Shown: in pieces, positions 18,300-27,855 of the stretch
Position numbering within the stretch: position 1 is the first letter of the stretch
How the letters are laid out: each line of letters starts with the position of its first letter
Source: an uncultured Allorhizobium sp.
GTDB lineage: Bacteria; Pseudomonadota; Alphaproteobacteria; Rhizobiales; Rhizobiaceae
DNA length: 51,959 nucleotides
Assembly: GCA_958439205.1 (NCBI GenBank)
Contig: OY288189.1
Location: 460,001 to 511,959, forward strand
Direction: 5' to 3'
Notes under the pieces: model-generated
Database searches by the model: none
Told to the model about the DNA's origin: nothing
The model's input: the letters and a program-made list of their open reading frames with translations, nothing else
Position numbers and translations under genes: made by a program

Positions 18300-19291
18300 C
18301 GATAGCTATGCGGGACCCCGAAACGCCAGACGTCCTCGACCATTTCCAGGCGAACGGCTATTCCCCCTACCTGTTCTTCGACAGCGAGGAATGGGCGCAT
18401 TTCCGTGCCGATACGCCGCTGACACTGACGGCCGACGAAGTGCACCGGCTGCGCTCGATCGACGACCCGATCGATCTCGACGAGGTGCGGCGGATCTATC
18501 TTTCGTTGTCGCGCCTCCTGTCGTCGCATGTGGAATCCTCGCAGCTCTTGTTCGAGCAGCGCAACCGCTTCCTCAGCATGTCGGATGTCTTCAAGACGCC
18601 GTTCGTGATCGGTATCGCCGGTTCTGTGGCGGTCGGCAAATCGACAACGGCGCGTATCCTGAAGGAACTGCTCGCTCGCTGGCCTTCCAGCCCGAAGGTC
18701 GATCTCGTGACGACCGACGGCTTCCTGTACCCGAACGCCCATCTCGTGAAAAACGGTATCCTGAACCGCAAAGGCTTCCCTGAAAGTTACGACATTGGCG
18801 CGCTCCTGCGATTCCTGTCGGCGATCAAGGCCGGGCTGCCAAACGTCAAGGCGCCCAGCTATTCGCACCTGACCTATGACGTGCTGCCAAACGAACACCG
18901 GGTGATCGATAGGCCTGACATTCTGATCTTCGAAGGGATCAATGTCCTGCAGTCGCGCAACCTGCCGGCCGACGGCAAGATCGTGCCGATGGTATCGGAC
19001 TTCTTCGACTTCTCGATCTATATCGACGCCGAAGAGAACGCGATCCATCGCTGGTATGTCGATCGCTTCATGAAGCTACGGCAGACGGCGTTCCGCGATC
19101 CGAACTCCTACTTCCATCGCTACGCTACCATCAGCGAGGAAGAGGCCAAGGAGATCGCCGAGGGGCTTTGGGTCAATATCAACCTGAAGAACCTCAGGGA
19201 AAACATCCTGCCGACCCGCCCGCGCGCCGATCTCATCCTGCGTAAGGGTGACAACCACCTCGTCGAGACGGTGGCGCTCAGAAAACTGTAG
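18296..19291 (+). CDS. coaA: Pantothenate kinase (type I)
   Basis: 331 aa type I pantothenate kinase, first and regulatory step of CoA synthesis. The P-loop GSVAVGKST lies around residue 107, and [23 protein letters not shown] and FEGINVLQ are family blocks. It overlaps hisE by 4 nt, the typical rhizobial hisE-coaA junction. It ends 15 nt from the convergent alkB-like stop, with no hairpin between. Confidence 0.96.
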   Translation: MTIAMRDPETPDVLDHFQANGYSPYLFFDSEEWAHFRADTPLTLTADEVHRLRSIDDPIDLDEVRRIYLSLSRLLSSHVESSQLLFEQRNRFLSMSDVFKTPFVIGIAGSVAVGKSTTARILKELLARWPSSPKVDLVTTDGFLYPNAHLVKNGILNRKGFPESYDIGALLRFLSAIKAGLPNVKAPSYSHLTYDVLPNEHRVIDRPDILIFEGINVLQSRNLPADGKIVPMVSDFFDFSIYIDAEENAIHRWYVDRFMKLRQTAFRDPNSYFHRYATISEEEAKEIAEGLWVNINLKNLRENILPTRPRADLILRKGDNHLVETVALRKL

Positions 19292-19306
19292 GCGATCGAT
19301 CGTCGG

Positions 19307-19936
19307 CTATGGATTGATGCGGCGGAGCGTCAGGTTGATGCGTCCGCCGGATTTCAGAAGGGTCGAGGTTCCGGAATAGATCCGGTCGACACCGTGAAAG
19401 CACAGTCGACCTTCGCCACCAAGGATGAAGAGATCGCCGCTTTCCAGCTTCAAGGATTTCGTCCGGTCAGTGCGGGATAGACCGCCGATGCGGAACAGGC
19501 ATGTATTTCCAAGCGAGATCGACAGTACCGGCGCCAACAAGTCGGTTTCGTCGCGGTCCTGATGCAGGCCCATCTTGGCGTCGTCTGCGTAGAAATTGAC
19601 GAGGCATGCTTCGGGATCTTTAGGATGGCCCGATAGCTCCCGCCAGAGATCGAGCAGCACATCTGGGATATCGGGCCAAGGCTTGCCAGTGAGCGGATGG
19701 GTCGGCTGATAGCGATAGCCGCGCTCCTTGTCGGTGACCCAGCCAAGCGGACCGCAATTCGTCATGCGCACAGACATGGGGCGGCCAGAGCCCGGCATCA
19801 CGGGAACATAGAGCGGCGCCTCGGCCACGACAGCGCGGATGATCTCGACCAGATTTTCCTGTTCTTGCCGCGACAAGCGATCGGGCAGATAACGAAGACC
19901 GGAGTACAGACTGATCTCGACTTTCGCGCCAGTCAT
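19307..19936 (-). CDS. AlkB-like 2-oxoglutarate/Fe(II)-dependent dioxygenase
   Basis: 209 aa. The Fe(II) ligands HQD (His125 and Asp127) and His181, and the 2-oxoglutarate-binding Arg pair (Arg199 and Arg205 in GRINLTLRR) fit AlkB. YRYQP and NFYADDAKMGLHQD are AlkB family blocks. The likely role is direct oxidative demethylation of alkylated bases in DNA or RNA. ATG 19936 is chosen because GGGAGA sits 6 nt upstream; a TTG overlapping the arfB stop is the alternative. It follows arfB within a few bases, so the two are probably co-transcribed. Confidence 0.92.
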   Translation of the reverse strand: MTGAKVEISLYSGLRYLPDRLSRQEQENLVEIIRAVVAEAPLYVPVMPGSGRPMSVRMTNCGPLGWVTDKERGYRYQPTHPLTGKPWPDIPDVLLDLWRELSGHPKDPEACLVNFYADDAKMGLHQDRDETDLLAPVLSISLGNTCLFRIGGLSRTDRTKSLKLESGDLFILGGEGRLCFHGVDRIYSGTSTLLKSGGRINLTLRRINP

Positions 19937-19938
19937 GC

Positions 19939-20373
19939 TCAATCTCCCGCAGGCTTGCCGCGCATCTTCTTCACATCCGAGCGGCCGGACTTTTCCTTGA
20001 GGCGACGTTCAATAGAGCCCTTGGTCGGCCTGGTCTTCTTGCGCGGCGGCGGTGGCGGCTTGGCCGCTTCGAGGAGCAGCTCCTTCAGGCGATCGCGGGC
20101 ATCTTCGCGATTGCGGTCCTGGCTGCGGAAGCGGCTCGCCTCGATCATCAGCACGCCTTCCTTGGACAAACGCTTGCCGGCGAGCTTGGCGGCATTCTGC
20201 TTGACGCGGTCGTTCAGCGAAGGCGATCCGAGCAGGTTGAAGAAGAGCTGGACGGCGGTCGAGACCTTGTTGACGTTTTGACCACCCGGGCCGCCGGCCA
20301 GCACGAATTGCTCCGTCAGCTCCCAGCCGGCGATCGTAATGCGGTTGTTGATCTCTAGCGGTTCGCTTGCCAT
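19939..20373 (-). CDS. arfB: Alternative ribosome-rescue factor ArfB (YaeJ-type peptidyl-tRNA hydrolase)
   Basis: 144 aa single-domain class-I release-factor homologue that frees ribosomes stalled without a stop codon. GGPGGQNVNKV contains the catalytic GGQ (residues 30-32). The long basic C-terminal tail (KKTRPTKGSIERRLKEK) is the part that enters the empty mRNA channel in this family. ATG 20373 begins MASEPLEINN, the usual N-terminus; upstream in-frame ATGs would add non-conserved sequence that overlaps the pckA terminator. The stop is 2-3 nt from the alkB-like start. Confidence 0.94.
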   Translation of the reverse strand: MASEPLEINNRITIAGWELTEQFVLAGGPGGQNVNKVSTAVQLFFNLLGSPSLNDRVKQNAAKLAGKRLSKEGVLMIEASRFRSQDRNREDARDRLKELLLEAAKPPPPPRKKTRPTKGSIERRLKEKSGRSDVKKMRGKPAGD

Positions 20374-20436
20374 GTCATCGGTCTCTTTCTCGGCTTCCAT
20401 ATCGGCCGCAAAGACTTCAAAGGCAAGCCGGAAGCA

Positions 20437-20468
20437 GAAGAGGCCCGGCAAACATGCCGGGCCTCTTC
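20437..20468 (-). terminator. pckA: Hairpin terminator downstream of pckA
   Basis: Perfect 14-bp stem GAAGAGGCCCGGCA / TGCCGGGCCTCTTC with a 4-nt loop, starting 20 nt after the pckA stop. The T-tract on the minus strand is weak (TCTTCTG), so termination may be partial and allow some read-through into arfB. Confidence 0.8.
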
Positions 20469-20488
20469 GTAGTCGTTAAATCAGTACA

Positions 20489-22108
20489 TCACTCGGCAGC
20501 GAGGCGAATGCCTGGGGCTGCATCGCGGACCTTGCCATCGACATGGGCTTCGAACTTGGCGAAGTTGTCGATGAACATGCCGACCAGCTTCTTCGCCTGG
20601 GCGTCGTAGGCCACACCATCGGCCCATGTGGAACGCGGATCGAGGATCTTCGTATCGACACCAGCGACCGCAACCGGCACGGCGAAGCCGAAGTTTGCAT
20701 CGGTGCGCATCTCGACCTTCTTCAGATCGCCAGTCAGAGCAGCCGTCAGAAGCGCACGCGTCGCCTTGATCGGCATACGGTTGCCGGTGCCATAGGCGCC
20801 GCCGGTCCAGCCGGTATTGACCAGCCAGCAATCGACTTCATGGCGCGCGATCAGATCGCGAAGCAGGTTGCCGTATTCGGTCGGGTGCCGCGGCATGAAG
20901 GGGGCGCCGAAGCAGGTCGAGAAGGTTGCTTCCGGTTCGGTGACGCCCTTTTCAGTGCCAGCAACCTTCGCGGTGTAGCCGGACAAGAAGTGGTACATGG
21001 CCTGTTCCGGCGTCAGCTTGGCGATCGGCGGGAGAACGCCGAAGGCATCCGCCGTGAGCATGATGATTGTCTTCGGATGCGGTGCGATACCGGTCTCCGA
21101 TGCATTCGGAATGAAATGCAGCGGGTAGGCGCAACGGGTGTTTTCCGTCAGCGAACCATCGTTGAAGTCGGGAACGCGGTTCTCGTCCAGAATGACGTTT
21201 TCGAGCACGGTGCCGAAGCGCTTGGTCGTGGCAAAAATCTCCGGTTCGGCTTCTGCAGAAAGACGGATGGTCTTGGCGTAGCAGCCACCTTCGAAGTTGA
21301 AGATGCCGTTTTCGCCCCAGCCGTGTTCGTCATCACCGATGAGGGTGCGCTTCGGATCGGCCGACAGCGTGGTCTTGCCGGTGCCGGAAAGGCCGAAGAA
21401 GACTGCGGCGTCGCCATCGGGGCCGACATTGGCGGAGCAATGCATCGGCATGACGCCCTTCGACGGCAGCAGGTAGTTCAGCACCGTGAAGACCGACTTC
21501 TTCATTTCGCCGGCATAGGATGTGCCGCCGATCAGGACGATGCCATTTGTCAGGTCGCAGGCGATGACGGTTTCGGTGCGGCAGCCGTGGCGCGCCGGGT
21601 CTGCCCGGAAGCTCGGCAGGTCGATAATGGTCAGCTTCGGCAGGAAGGCTTCGAGAGCTTCGAGAGCTTCGCGCGCGGGGCGAATCAGCAGGTTGCGGAT
21701 GAAGAGAGAGTGCCAGGCAAACTCGGTCACGACTCGGGTCGGCAGAGCGTTGTCCTGGTCGGCGCCACCAATCAGATCCTGGACAAAAAGGTCCCGGCCC
21801 TCAACATGGGCCAGCATGTCCTGATGCAGCACTGCGAAATGCTCCGGCGACATCGGCTTGTTGTTGTCCCACCAGATGTGGCCATCCGTCTTTGCATCGC
21901 GAACGACGAATTTGTCCTTGGCGGAGCGGCCCGTGTGCTGGCCGGTCAGAGCGCGCAAGGCACCATCGGCGGTCAGCTCGGCTTCGCCGCGGCGGATGGC
22001 TTCTTCATAGAGTGCAGCCTCCAAGAGATTATAGCGAACGCTGGCAGCCTTCCCCAAGCCGATTTCCGCGATCCCCGCAACCGGGTTCCTCACGCCGAAT
22101 TCCTCCAT
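20489..22108 (-). CDS. pckA: Phosphoenolpyruvate carboxykinase (ATP)
   Basis: 539 aa ATP-dependent PEPCK, which converts oxaloacetate to PEP, the entry step of gluconeogenesis and needed for growth on C4-dicarboxylates. The P-loop [16 protein letters not shown], the metal/OAA-binding [12 protein letters not shown] and [13 protein letters not shown] are diagnostic. ATG 22108 (MEEFGVRNP) is chosen from AGAGGA upstream and from family length (about 536 aa). It is transcribed divergently from chvI across a 339-nt intergenic region with a prominent inverted repeat. In S. meliloti pckA is controlled by the LacI/GalR-type regulator PckR. Confidence 0.97.
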   Translation of the reverse strand: MEEFGVRNPVAGIAEIGLGKAASVRYNLLEAALYEEAIRRGEAELTADGALRALTGQHTGRSAKDKFVVRDAKTDGHIWWDNNKPMSPEHFAVLHQDMLAHVEGRDLFVQDLIGGADQDNALPTRVVTEFAWHSLFIRNLLIRPAREALEALEAFLPKLTIIDLPSFRADPARHGCRTETVIACDLTNGIVLIGGTSYAGEMKKSVFTVLNYLLPSKGVMPMHCSANVGPDGDAAVFFGLSGTGKTTLSADPKRTLIGDDEHGWGENGIFNFEGGCYAKTIRLSAEAEPEIFATTKRFGTVLENVILDENRVPDFNDGSLTENTRCAYPLHFIPNASETGIAPHPKTIIMLTADAFGVLPPIAKLTPEQAMYHFLSGYTAKVAGTEKGVTEPEATFSTCFGAPFMPRHPTEYGNLLRDLIARHEVDCWLVNTGWTGGAYGTGNRMPIKATRALLTAALTGDLKKVEMRTDANFGFAVPVAVAGVDTKILDPRSTWADGVAYDAQAKKLVGMFIDNFAKFEAHVDGKVRDAAPGIRLAAE

Positions 22109-22447
22109 GGTGCGCATTCCTCTCACATGGACCAAACAATGAATGAGGTAAAACTAAACGGCAAAGCCCGGAAAAGCAAGGCTTGATCGCAAAAAATATA
22201 ATGATATCAATTATTTAATCGATTTAAAATGGGAAAGTGGCATTTTAAATCGTTTAGTTCCGCTTCTATTCTCTCCCCTCAAACATCACTTTCGCGGATG
22301 AATTTGCGGTTCAAGACAAATCCGATCGGCGTGCCCCTTCCCCTCTGCCACAATTTGTTCCACCTTTATCCCCATATCGCACTGCCATGGAACCAGAGCT
22401 GGGCTGGACGAACCAGGAGCAGCGCAACGATGACGGAGACGTACACT
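22109..22447. promoter_or_regulatory. Divergent pckA / chvI promoter region (no gene)
   Basis: This 339-nt stretch has no convincing coding sequence. The part at 22185-22260 is markedly AT-rich against a GC-rich background and carries the inverted repeat listed separately. The chvI side (22260-22447) includes two candidate ribosome sites, AGGAG near 22415 and GGAG near 22435, serving ATG 22430 or ATG 22448. Exact -35/-10 boxes could not be assigned with confidence. Confidence 0.7.
22216..22256. promoter_or_regulatory. 12-bp inverted repeat, candidate operator for pckA and/or chvI
   Basis: CGATTTAAAATG (22220-22231) and CATTTTAAATCG (22241-22252) are perfect arms with a 9-nt spacer, and the flanks TAA/TTA extend the symmetry after one mismatch. 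The left arm also contains AATCGATT, a small palindrome centred on CG as in LacI/GalR-family operators. It lies 108-148 nt upstream of the pckA ATG. Binding by a PckR-type repressor is inference. Confidence 0.55.
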
Positions 22448-23173
22448 ATGCAGACGATCGCCCTCGTGGATGACGACCGCAACATTCTGACTTCGGTGTC
22501 CATCGCGCTCGAAGCGGAAGGCTACAAGGTCGAAACCTATACCGATGGCGCCTCAGCTCTCGACGGTCTTCTCGCCCGTCCGCCGCAGCTTGCCATCTTC
22601 GACATCAAGATGCCGCGCATGGACGGAATGGAACTCCTACGCCGCTTGCGCCAGAAATCCGACATTCCCGTTATCTTCCTCACGTCCAAGGATGAAGAGA
22701 TCGACGAGTTGTTCGGCCTGAAGATGGGCGCCGACGACTTCATCACCAAGCCGTTTTCGCAGCGCCTGCTGGTCGAGCGCGTCAAGGCGATCCTGCGGCG
22801 CTCGGCAAGCCGTGAGACGCTCGCGGCCGGTGGCGGTCCTGCCAAGGGGAGCCCAGAACAACAGGCGCGCACGCTGGAGCGTGGCCAGCTGGTCATGGAT
22901 CAGGAGCGTCACACCTGCACCTGGAAGGGCGATCCGGTCACGCTGACCGTCACCGAATTCCTGATCCTTCACTCGCTGGCACAACGCCCCGGCGTCGTGA
23001 AGAGCCGTGATGCTCTGATGGATGCCGCTTACGATGAGCAGGTCTATGTCGATGACCGGACCATCGACAGCCACATCAAGCGGCTGCGCAAGAAGTTCAA
23101 GATGGTCGATACCGACTTCGACATGATTGAAACCCTTTACGGTGTGGGCTACCGCTTCCGCGAAGCAGCGTAA
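22448..23173 (+). CDS. chvI: Response regulator ChvI
   Basis: 241-aa OmpR/PhoB-type regulator, partner of ChvG (ExoS in Sinorhizobium), controlling acid response, envelope and exopolysaccharide genes and host interaction. The receiver domain has DDD at the N-terminus, phospho-acceptor Asp52 in [11 protein letters not shown], and Lys in ITKPF; a winged helix with [17 protein letters not shown] follows. ATG 22448 ([10 protein letters not shown]) is preferred because it places the acceptor at Asp52, the number used for ChvI; ATG 22430 would add six residues. chvG follows after 53 nt. Confidence 0.96.
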   Translation: MQTIALVDDDRNILTSVSIALEAEGYKVETYTDGASALDGLLARPPQLAIFDIKMPRMDGMELLRRLRQKSDIPVIFLTSKDEEIDELFGLKMGADDFITKPFSQRLLVERVKAILRRSASRETLAAGGGPAKGSPEQQARTLERGQLVMDQERHTCTWKGDPVTLTVTEFLILHSLAQRPGVVKSRDALMDAAYDEQVYVDDRTIDSHIKRLRKKFKMVDTDFDMIETLYGVGYRFREAA

Positions 23174-23226
23174 GATCTCGTCGTCATGGCCACTTCGGCC
23201 AATGCAGACGGGCGAAAGGTAAAGGT

Positions 23227-25008
23227 TTGACCCAGCAGGTTGACGAGGGACATCTGGAGGAGCCGGAATCCGGCTCCGAACAGCGTCGGCTGTTCACCCA
23301 TCCCTTCACGCTGATCCGTCGGATCTTCGGCCACGCCCTTTTTTCGAGCCTGACGCGCCGTATCGTCTTCTTCAACCTTGCCGCATTGATCGTGCTGGTC
23401 GGCGGCATCATGTATCTCAACCAGTTCCGCGAGGGGCTGATCGACGCGCGCGTCGAGAGCCTGCTGACACAGGGCGAAATCATCGCCGCTGCCGTCTCGG
23501 CGTCTGCCTCGGTCGATACGAATTCGATCACGATCGATCCGGAAAAGCTGCTCGAGCTCCAGGCAGGCCAGAGCATCACGCCTGTTCCGAACGACGAAGA
23601 TCTGGAATTTCCGATCAATCCGGAACGTGTGGCCCCTGTTCTTCGACGCCTGATCTCGCCGACGCGCATCCGCGCCCGCCTGTTCGATGCCGATGCCAAT
23701 CTTCTGCTGGATTCCCGGCATCTCTATTCGCGCGGCCAGGTGCTGCGCTTCGACCTGCCGCCGGTCGACAACGATTCCACCAGCTTCACCGACTGGATCA
23801 CCCGCCTCTTCAATACGATCCTGCAGCCCGGAAACCTGCCGGTTTACCGCGAAGCGCCAGGCGGAGACGGCTCGATCTATCCGGAGGTGATGAACGCGCT
23901 GACCGGTGTGCGCGGCGCCGTGGTTCGCGTGACGGATCAGGGCGAGCTGATCGTCTCGGTGGCGGTACCCGTCCAACGGTCACGTGCGGTGCTCGGTGTG
24001 CTGCTGCTCTCCACCCAGGCCGGTGATATCGACAAGATCGTGCATGCAGAACGCCTCGCCATCCTGCGCGTATTCGGGGTAGCGACCCTGGTGAACATTG
24101 TCGTGTCGCTGCTTTTGTCCTCGACCATCGCCAACCCGTTGCGCAGGCTTTCGGCAGCCGCCATCCGCGTTCGCCGTGGCGCCAAGGAACGCGAGGAGAT
24201 CCCCGACTTCTCGATCCGTCAGGATGAAATCGGCAACCTCTCGATCGCACTTCGCGAGATGACGACGGCGCTTTATGACCGCATCGACGCGATCGAAAGC
24301 TTCGCTGCCGATGTCAGCCACGAGTTGAAAAACCCGCTGACGTCCCTTCGTTCCGCCGTCGAGACACTGCCTCTGGCAAAGACCGATCAATCCCGGCAGC
24401 GGCTCATGGATATCATCCAGCACGATGTCCGGCGCCTCGACCGTCTGATCAGCGACATTTCGGATGCATCGCGGCTCGACGCCGAGCTTGCGCGCTCGGA
24501 TGCCAAGCCGGTTGATCTGGAGGTGTTGGTCTCGAGCCTTGTCGATATCTCTCGGGAGATCCGCAGCGGCAAGAAGGTGGTCAAGATCGACTGCGTGGTG
24601 GACCATAAGCAGGGCTCAAACCAGAATTTCCTCGTCAACGGGCATGATCTGCGCCTCGGCCAGATCGTGACCAATCTGATCGAAAACGCCCGCTCCTTCG
24701 TGCCTGAGGAGACCGGCCGGATCCTGGTCAAGCTTTCGCGCAACAAGAGCCGATGCCTCATCCAGGTGGAGGACAACGGTCCCGGCATTCAGGCCGAAGA
24801 CATCGACCGCATCTTCGAGCGTTTCTACACCGACCGCCCCGAGGGCGAGAGCTTCGGCCAGAACTCCGGTCTTGGTCTTTCGATCAGCCGGCAGATTGCA
24901 GAAGCGCATGGCGGCACGTTGAGAGCCGAGAATGTGATGGATCCGGCAACGGGCCGCATTACCGGTGCTCGCTTCGTCCTGTCGCTGCCTGTGGGCACGC
25001 CCACATGA
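23227..25008 (+). CDS. chvG: Sensor histidine kinase ChvG (ExoS)
   Basis: 593 aa inner-membrane kinase. TM1 is at about residues 46-64, a long periplasmic sensing domain covers about 65-275, TM2 is near 276-298 and a HAMP region follows. The phospho-acceptor is His365 in ADVSHELKNPL, with N-box NLIENARSF, DNGPGI and GLGLSI. In Sinorhizobium the periplasmic inhibitor ExoR holds this kinase off; exoR is not in this window. The start is TTG at 23227 with AAAGG upstream. The stop overlaps hprK (ATGA). Confidence 0.96.
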   Translation: MTQQVDEGHLEEPESGSEQRRLFTHPFTLIRRIFGHALFSSLTRRIVFFNLAALIVLVGGIMYLNQFREGLIDARVESLLTQGEIIAAAVSASASVDTNSITIDPEKLLELQAGQSITPVPNDEDLEFPINPERVAPVLRRLISPTRIRARLFDADANLLLDSRHLYSRGQVLRFDLPPVDNDSTSFTDWITRLFNTILQPGNLPVYREAPGGDGSIYPEVMNALTGVRGAVVRVTDQGELIVSVAVPVQRSRAVLGVLLLSTQAGDIDKIVHAERLAILRVFGVATLVNIVVSLLLSSTIANPLRRLSAAAIRVRRGAKEREEIPDFSIRQDEIGNLSIALREMTTALYDRIDAIESFAADVSHELKNPLTSLRSAVETLPLAKTDQSRQRLMDIIQHDVRRLDRLISDISDASRLDAELARSDAKPVDLEVLVSSLVDISREIRSGKKVVKIDCVVDHKQGSNQNFLVNGHDLRLGQIVTNLIENARSFVPEETGRILVKLSRNKSRCLIQVEDNGPGIQAEDIDRIFERFYTDRPEGESFGQNSGLGLSISRQIAEAHGGTLRAENVMDPATGRITGARFVLSLPVGTPT

Positions 25009-25463
25009 GCGAAACGCCTGCGAACATTCACGGGACGGCGATCACCGTGGATGGCATCGGGCTTCTCTTCCTCGGACCATCCGGAAGCGGCAAATCGAGC
25101 CTTGCTTTCGATTGTCTGTCAGAGGCCAAGCTGATGGGATGTCCGTGCGCGCTGATCTCGGATGACCGCGTGCTGGTCTCGAAGCGCGGCGAAACGATCA
25201 TCGGGGCGGGTCCTGGCTCGATCCGCGGACTGATGGAATTGCGCTACAGCGGCATCGTCTCCGTCGCTCATGTTGCAGAGGCGGATCTGCACTACGCGAT
25301 CCTGCCGGTATCAGGCGATGATGTCGACCGGCTTCCGCCTGACGATGAGGTCGCCGACGTCACTCCCGCCATCCGTCTGCCCGCCATCCGATTGCCCTTG
25401 TGGAGCCGTTTTCCATTGAGCTTGATCTTCGCACGGATCCGCAGTCTGCAAACAACCGGATGA
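25005..25463 (+). CDS. hprK: HPr kinase/phosphorylase, short alphaproteobacterial form
   Basis: 152 aa, only the C-terminal catalytic domain of HprK; the N-terminal domain of Firmicute HprK is absent, as is normal in alphaproteobacteria. The P-loop GPSGSGKSS and ISDDRVLV are visible. It phosphorylates and dephosphorylates HPr on a serine. It overlaps chvG by 4 nt, so the envelope-stress kinase and the PTS regulator are translationally coupled, and the EIIA and HPr genes follow. No PTS sugar permease is in the window, consistent with a purely regulatory PTS. Confidence 0.93.
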   Translation: MSETPANIHGTAITVDGIGLLFLGPSGSGKSSLAFDCLSEAKLMGCPCALISDDRVLVSKRGETIIGAGPGSIRGLMELRYSGIVSVAHVAEADLHYAILPVSGDDVDRLPPDDEVADVTPAIRLPAIRLPLWSRFPLSLIFARIRSLQTTG

Positions 25464-25580
25464 AACACACGCTGTTTTGGCTTGCACTTCCCGCTTTGAT
25501 CGACAAGATGGCGACCCACTGATGGACGAAACGCCAATCTTGAGCTATTCGGCGAGAGTTGCGCTAAGGGGCAGTTAAGA

Positions 25581-25982
25581 ATGATCGGACTTGTGCTTGT
25601 CACGCATGGCAAGCTGGCTGAAGAGTTTCACCACGCGGTGGAGCATGTCGTAGGCCCACAGAAATTCATCGAGACCGTTTCGATCGGCCCCGAAGATGAC
25701 ATGGATCAGCGCCGCCAGGACATTCTCGATGCCGTCTTGCGCGCGGATGATGGTCATGGCGTCATCATCCTGACCGACATGTTCGGGGGCACGCCTTCCA
25801 ATCTCGCCATCTCCGTCATGAACACCGGTCGCATCGAAGTCATCGCCGGCGTCAATCTCCCGATGCTGATCAAGCTTGCAGGCGTTCGTGGCGATAACGA
25901 CATGGATCGCTCGCTCGTAGAGGCTTCGGAAGCCGGACGGAAATACATCAATGTCGCAAGCCGCGTGTTGAGTGGTAAGTGA
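25581..25982 (+). CDS. PTS EIIA component, mannose/sorbose family (regulatory)
   Basis: 133 aa EIIA-Man-type domain with the phosphorylatable His9 in VLVTHGKLAEEF and the family block DMFGGTPSNLA. No EIIB, EIIC or EIID is present, so it is an orphan EIIA, thought to act in regulation and not in sugar uptake. It accepts phosphate from HPr, encoded 4 nt downstream. It starts at ATG 25581 with AAGGGG upstream, 117 nt after hprK. In rhizobia this gene has been called manX. Confidence 0.92.
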   Translation: MIGLVLVTHGKLAEEFHHAVEHVVGPQKFIETVSIGPEDDMDQRRQDILDAVLRADDGHGVIILTDMFGGTPSNLAISVMNTGRIEVIAGVNLPMLIKLAGVRGDNDMDRSLVEASEAGRKYINVASRVLSGK

Positions 25983-25986
25983 AACG

Positions 25987-26265
25987 ATGAGCGACATGAT
26001 CTCGCGTGATCTGCTGATCATCAACAAACGCGGCCTCCACGCCCGGGCCTCGGCCAAATTCGTTCAGACCGTCAGCGGCTTTGACGCGACGGTCAGCGTA
26101 TCGAAAGACGGCACCACCGTCGGCGGCACGTCGATTATGGGGCTCATGATGCTGGCTGCTAGCCCCGGCTGCTCCATCTCAGTCTCCGCCTCGGGCAACC
26201 AGGCGCAGGATGTGATGAATGCCCTCTCGGCGCTCGTCGCCGATCGCTTTGGTGAAGAGATGTAA
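25987..26265 (+). CDS. ptsH: Phosphocarrier protein HPr
   Basis: 92 aa HPr with active His18 in NKRGLHARASAKF and regulatory Ser49 in GGTSIMGLMML, the HprK target (equivalent to His15/Ser46). ATG 25987 gives the usual N-terminus; an in-frame GTG 15 nt upstream overlaps the EIIA stop and is less likely. Enzyme I (ptsP) is not in the window. The last gene before the ahcY operator region. Confidence 0.95.
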   Translation: MSDMISRDLLIINKRGLHARASAKFVQTVSGFDATVSVSKDGTTVGGTSIMGLMMLAASPGCSISVSASGNQAQDVMNALSALVADRFGEEM

Positions 26266-26281
26266 AGCATAGCGACATAAA

Positions 26282-26303
26282 GACATAAAGACTTCTTTAT
26301 GTC
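26282..26303. promoter_or_regulatory. 22-bp perfect palindrome upstream of ahcY (candidate SahR-type operator)
   Basis: Arms GACATAAAGA (26282-26291) and TCTTTATGTC (26294-26303) are separated by CT. An extra GACATAAA half-site at 26274-26281 directly abuts the left arm as a tandem 8-mer. It lies 124 nt before the ahcY ATG and just upstream of a plausible promoter. The form resembles sites proposed for SahR, the ArsR-family SAH-responsive regulator of the methyl cycle; that match is from memory. Confidence 0.65.
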
Positions 26304-26306
26304 AGA

Positions 26307-26335
26307 TTGCGTTTAATGCCTTTCCCTGCTAGAAC
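26307..26335 (+). promoter_or_regulatory. ahcY: Candidate sigma-70 promoter of ahcY
   Basis: TTGCGT (26307-26312), a 17-nt spacer and TAGAAC (26330-26335) form a reasonable -35/-10 pair, about 92 nt before the ahcY ATG and immediately next to the palindrome. No transcription data are available, so this is a sequence-only call. Confidence 0.45.
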
Positions 26336-26426
26336 ACAGACAAGCCCTGCAGACAGATCTGCGGGAGAGCCAGTTTGTCCATCCGCCATGAATTGCGGAT
26401 CGGATCGGATCCAGCCGGAGAACCTC

Positions 26427-27824
26427 ATGAGCAAACATGACTATGTGATCGCCGATATCGGTCTTGCCGATTTTGGCCGCAAGGAAATCAGCATCGCTGA
26501 AACCGAAATGCCGGGCCTGATGGCCTGCCGCGAAGAATTCGGGGCGAGCAAGCCGCTGAAGGGTGCGCGCATCACCGGTTCGCTGCACATGACGATCCAG
26601 ACCGCCGTCCTGATCGAGACGCTTGTCGCGCTCGGCGCCGAGGTCCGTTGGGCATCCTGCAACATCTTCTCGACGCAGGACCATGCCGCTGCCGCGATCG
26701 CTGCTGCCGGCATTCCGGTCTTCGCGATCAAGGGCGAGTCCCTCACGGACTACTGGGAATACACCGACAAGATCTTCCAGTGGACTGACGGTGGCCTCTC
26801 CAACATGATCCTCGACGACGGTGGCGACGCCACCATGTACATCCTGCTCGGCGCCCGCGCCGAAGCCGGTGAGGACGTTCTTTCGAACCCGCAGTCGGAA
26901 GAAGAAGAAATTCTGGTCGCGCAGATCAAGAAGCGCCTAGCCGCAACGCCTGGCTGGTTCACCAAGCAGCGCGATGCCATCAAGGGCGTGACCGAAGAAA
27001 CCACCACGGGCGTGCACCGCCTTTACGAACTCGCCAAGAAGGGCCTCCTCCCCTTCCCGGCCATCAACGTCAACGACTCGGTCACGAAGTCCAAGTTCGA
27101 CAACAAGTATGGCTGCAAGGAATCGCTGGTCGACGGCATTCGCCGCGGTACCGACGTGATGATGGCCGGCAAGGTTGCCGTCGTCTGCGGCTACGGCGAC
27201 GTCGGCAAGGGTTCGGCCGCCTCCCTGCGTGGCGCCGGCGCCCGCGTCAAGGTGACGGAAGTCGACCCGATCTGCGCCCTGCAGGCCGCCATGGACGGCT
27301 TTGAAGTTGTCACGCTCGAGGACGTCGTTTCCTCGGCCGACATCTTCATCACGACCACCGGCAACAAGGACGTCATCCGCATCGAGCATATGCGCGAGAT
27401 GAAGGACATGGCGATTGTCGGCAACATCGGCCACTTCGACAACGAGATCCAGGTCGCTTCCCTGAAGAACCTGCGTTGGACGAACATCAAGCCGCAGGTC
27501 GACATGATCGAGTTCCCGAAGGGCAACCGCATGATCCTGCTCTCGGAAGGCCGCCTGCTGAACCTCGGCAACGCAACTGGCCACCCGTCCTTCGTGATGT
27601 CGGCATCGTTTACCAACCAGGTTCTCGGCCAGATCGAGCTGTTTGCGAAGAACGATGAATACAAGCCGGGCGTCTACGTGCTGCCGAAGCACCTCGACGA
27701 AAAGGTCGCTCGTCTGCACCTCGAAAAGCTCGGCGTGAAGCTGACGCAGCTTTCCGACGAACAGGCAGCCTATATCGGCGTCACGACCCAGGGTCCGTTC
27801 AAGTCCGAACACTATCGCTATTAA
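26427..27824 (+). CDS. ahcY: S-adenosylhomocysteine hydrolase
   Basis: 465 aa NAD-dependent enzyme that reversibly splits SAH to adenosine and homocysteine, clearing the product inhibitor of methyltransferases. The NAD-binding motif [22 protein letters not shown] and the C-terminal KSEHYRY tail (Lys and Tyr contact NAD in the tetramer) are intact. The ATG at 26427 follows CCGGAG; a long upstream in-frame extension runs through the operator and is rejected. A single-gene unit closed by a strong terminator. Confidence 0.97.
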   Translation: MSKHDYVIADIGLADFGRKEISIAETEMPGLMACREEFGASKPLKGARITGSLHMTIQTAVLIETLVALGAEVRWASCNIFSTQDHAAAAIAAAGIPVFAIKGESLTDYWEYTDKIFQWTDGGLSNMILDDGGDATMYILLGARAEAGEDVLSNPQSEEEEILVAQIKKRLAATPGWFTKQRDAIKGVTEETTTGVHRLYELAKKGLLPFPAINVNDSVTKSKFDNKYGCKESLVDGIRRGTDVMMAGKVAVVCGYGDVGKGSAASLRGAGARVKVTEVDPICALQAAMDGFEVVTLEDVVSSADIFITTTGNKDVIRIEHMREMKDMAIVGNIGHFDNEIQVASLKNLRWTNIKPQVDMIEFPKGNRMILLSEGRLLNLGNATGHPSFVMSASFTNQVLGQIELFAKNDEYKPGVYVLPKHLDEKVARLHLEKLGVKLTQLSDEQAAYIGVTTQGPFKSEHYRY

Positions 27825-27855
27825 AATATAGCTGGATAATATCTACATCTAGTGG

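Noticed and set aside
20543..22186. Long open frame on plus opposite pckA
   Set aside because: Antisense shadow; composition biased to Arg, Gly, Asp and His with no domain.
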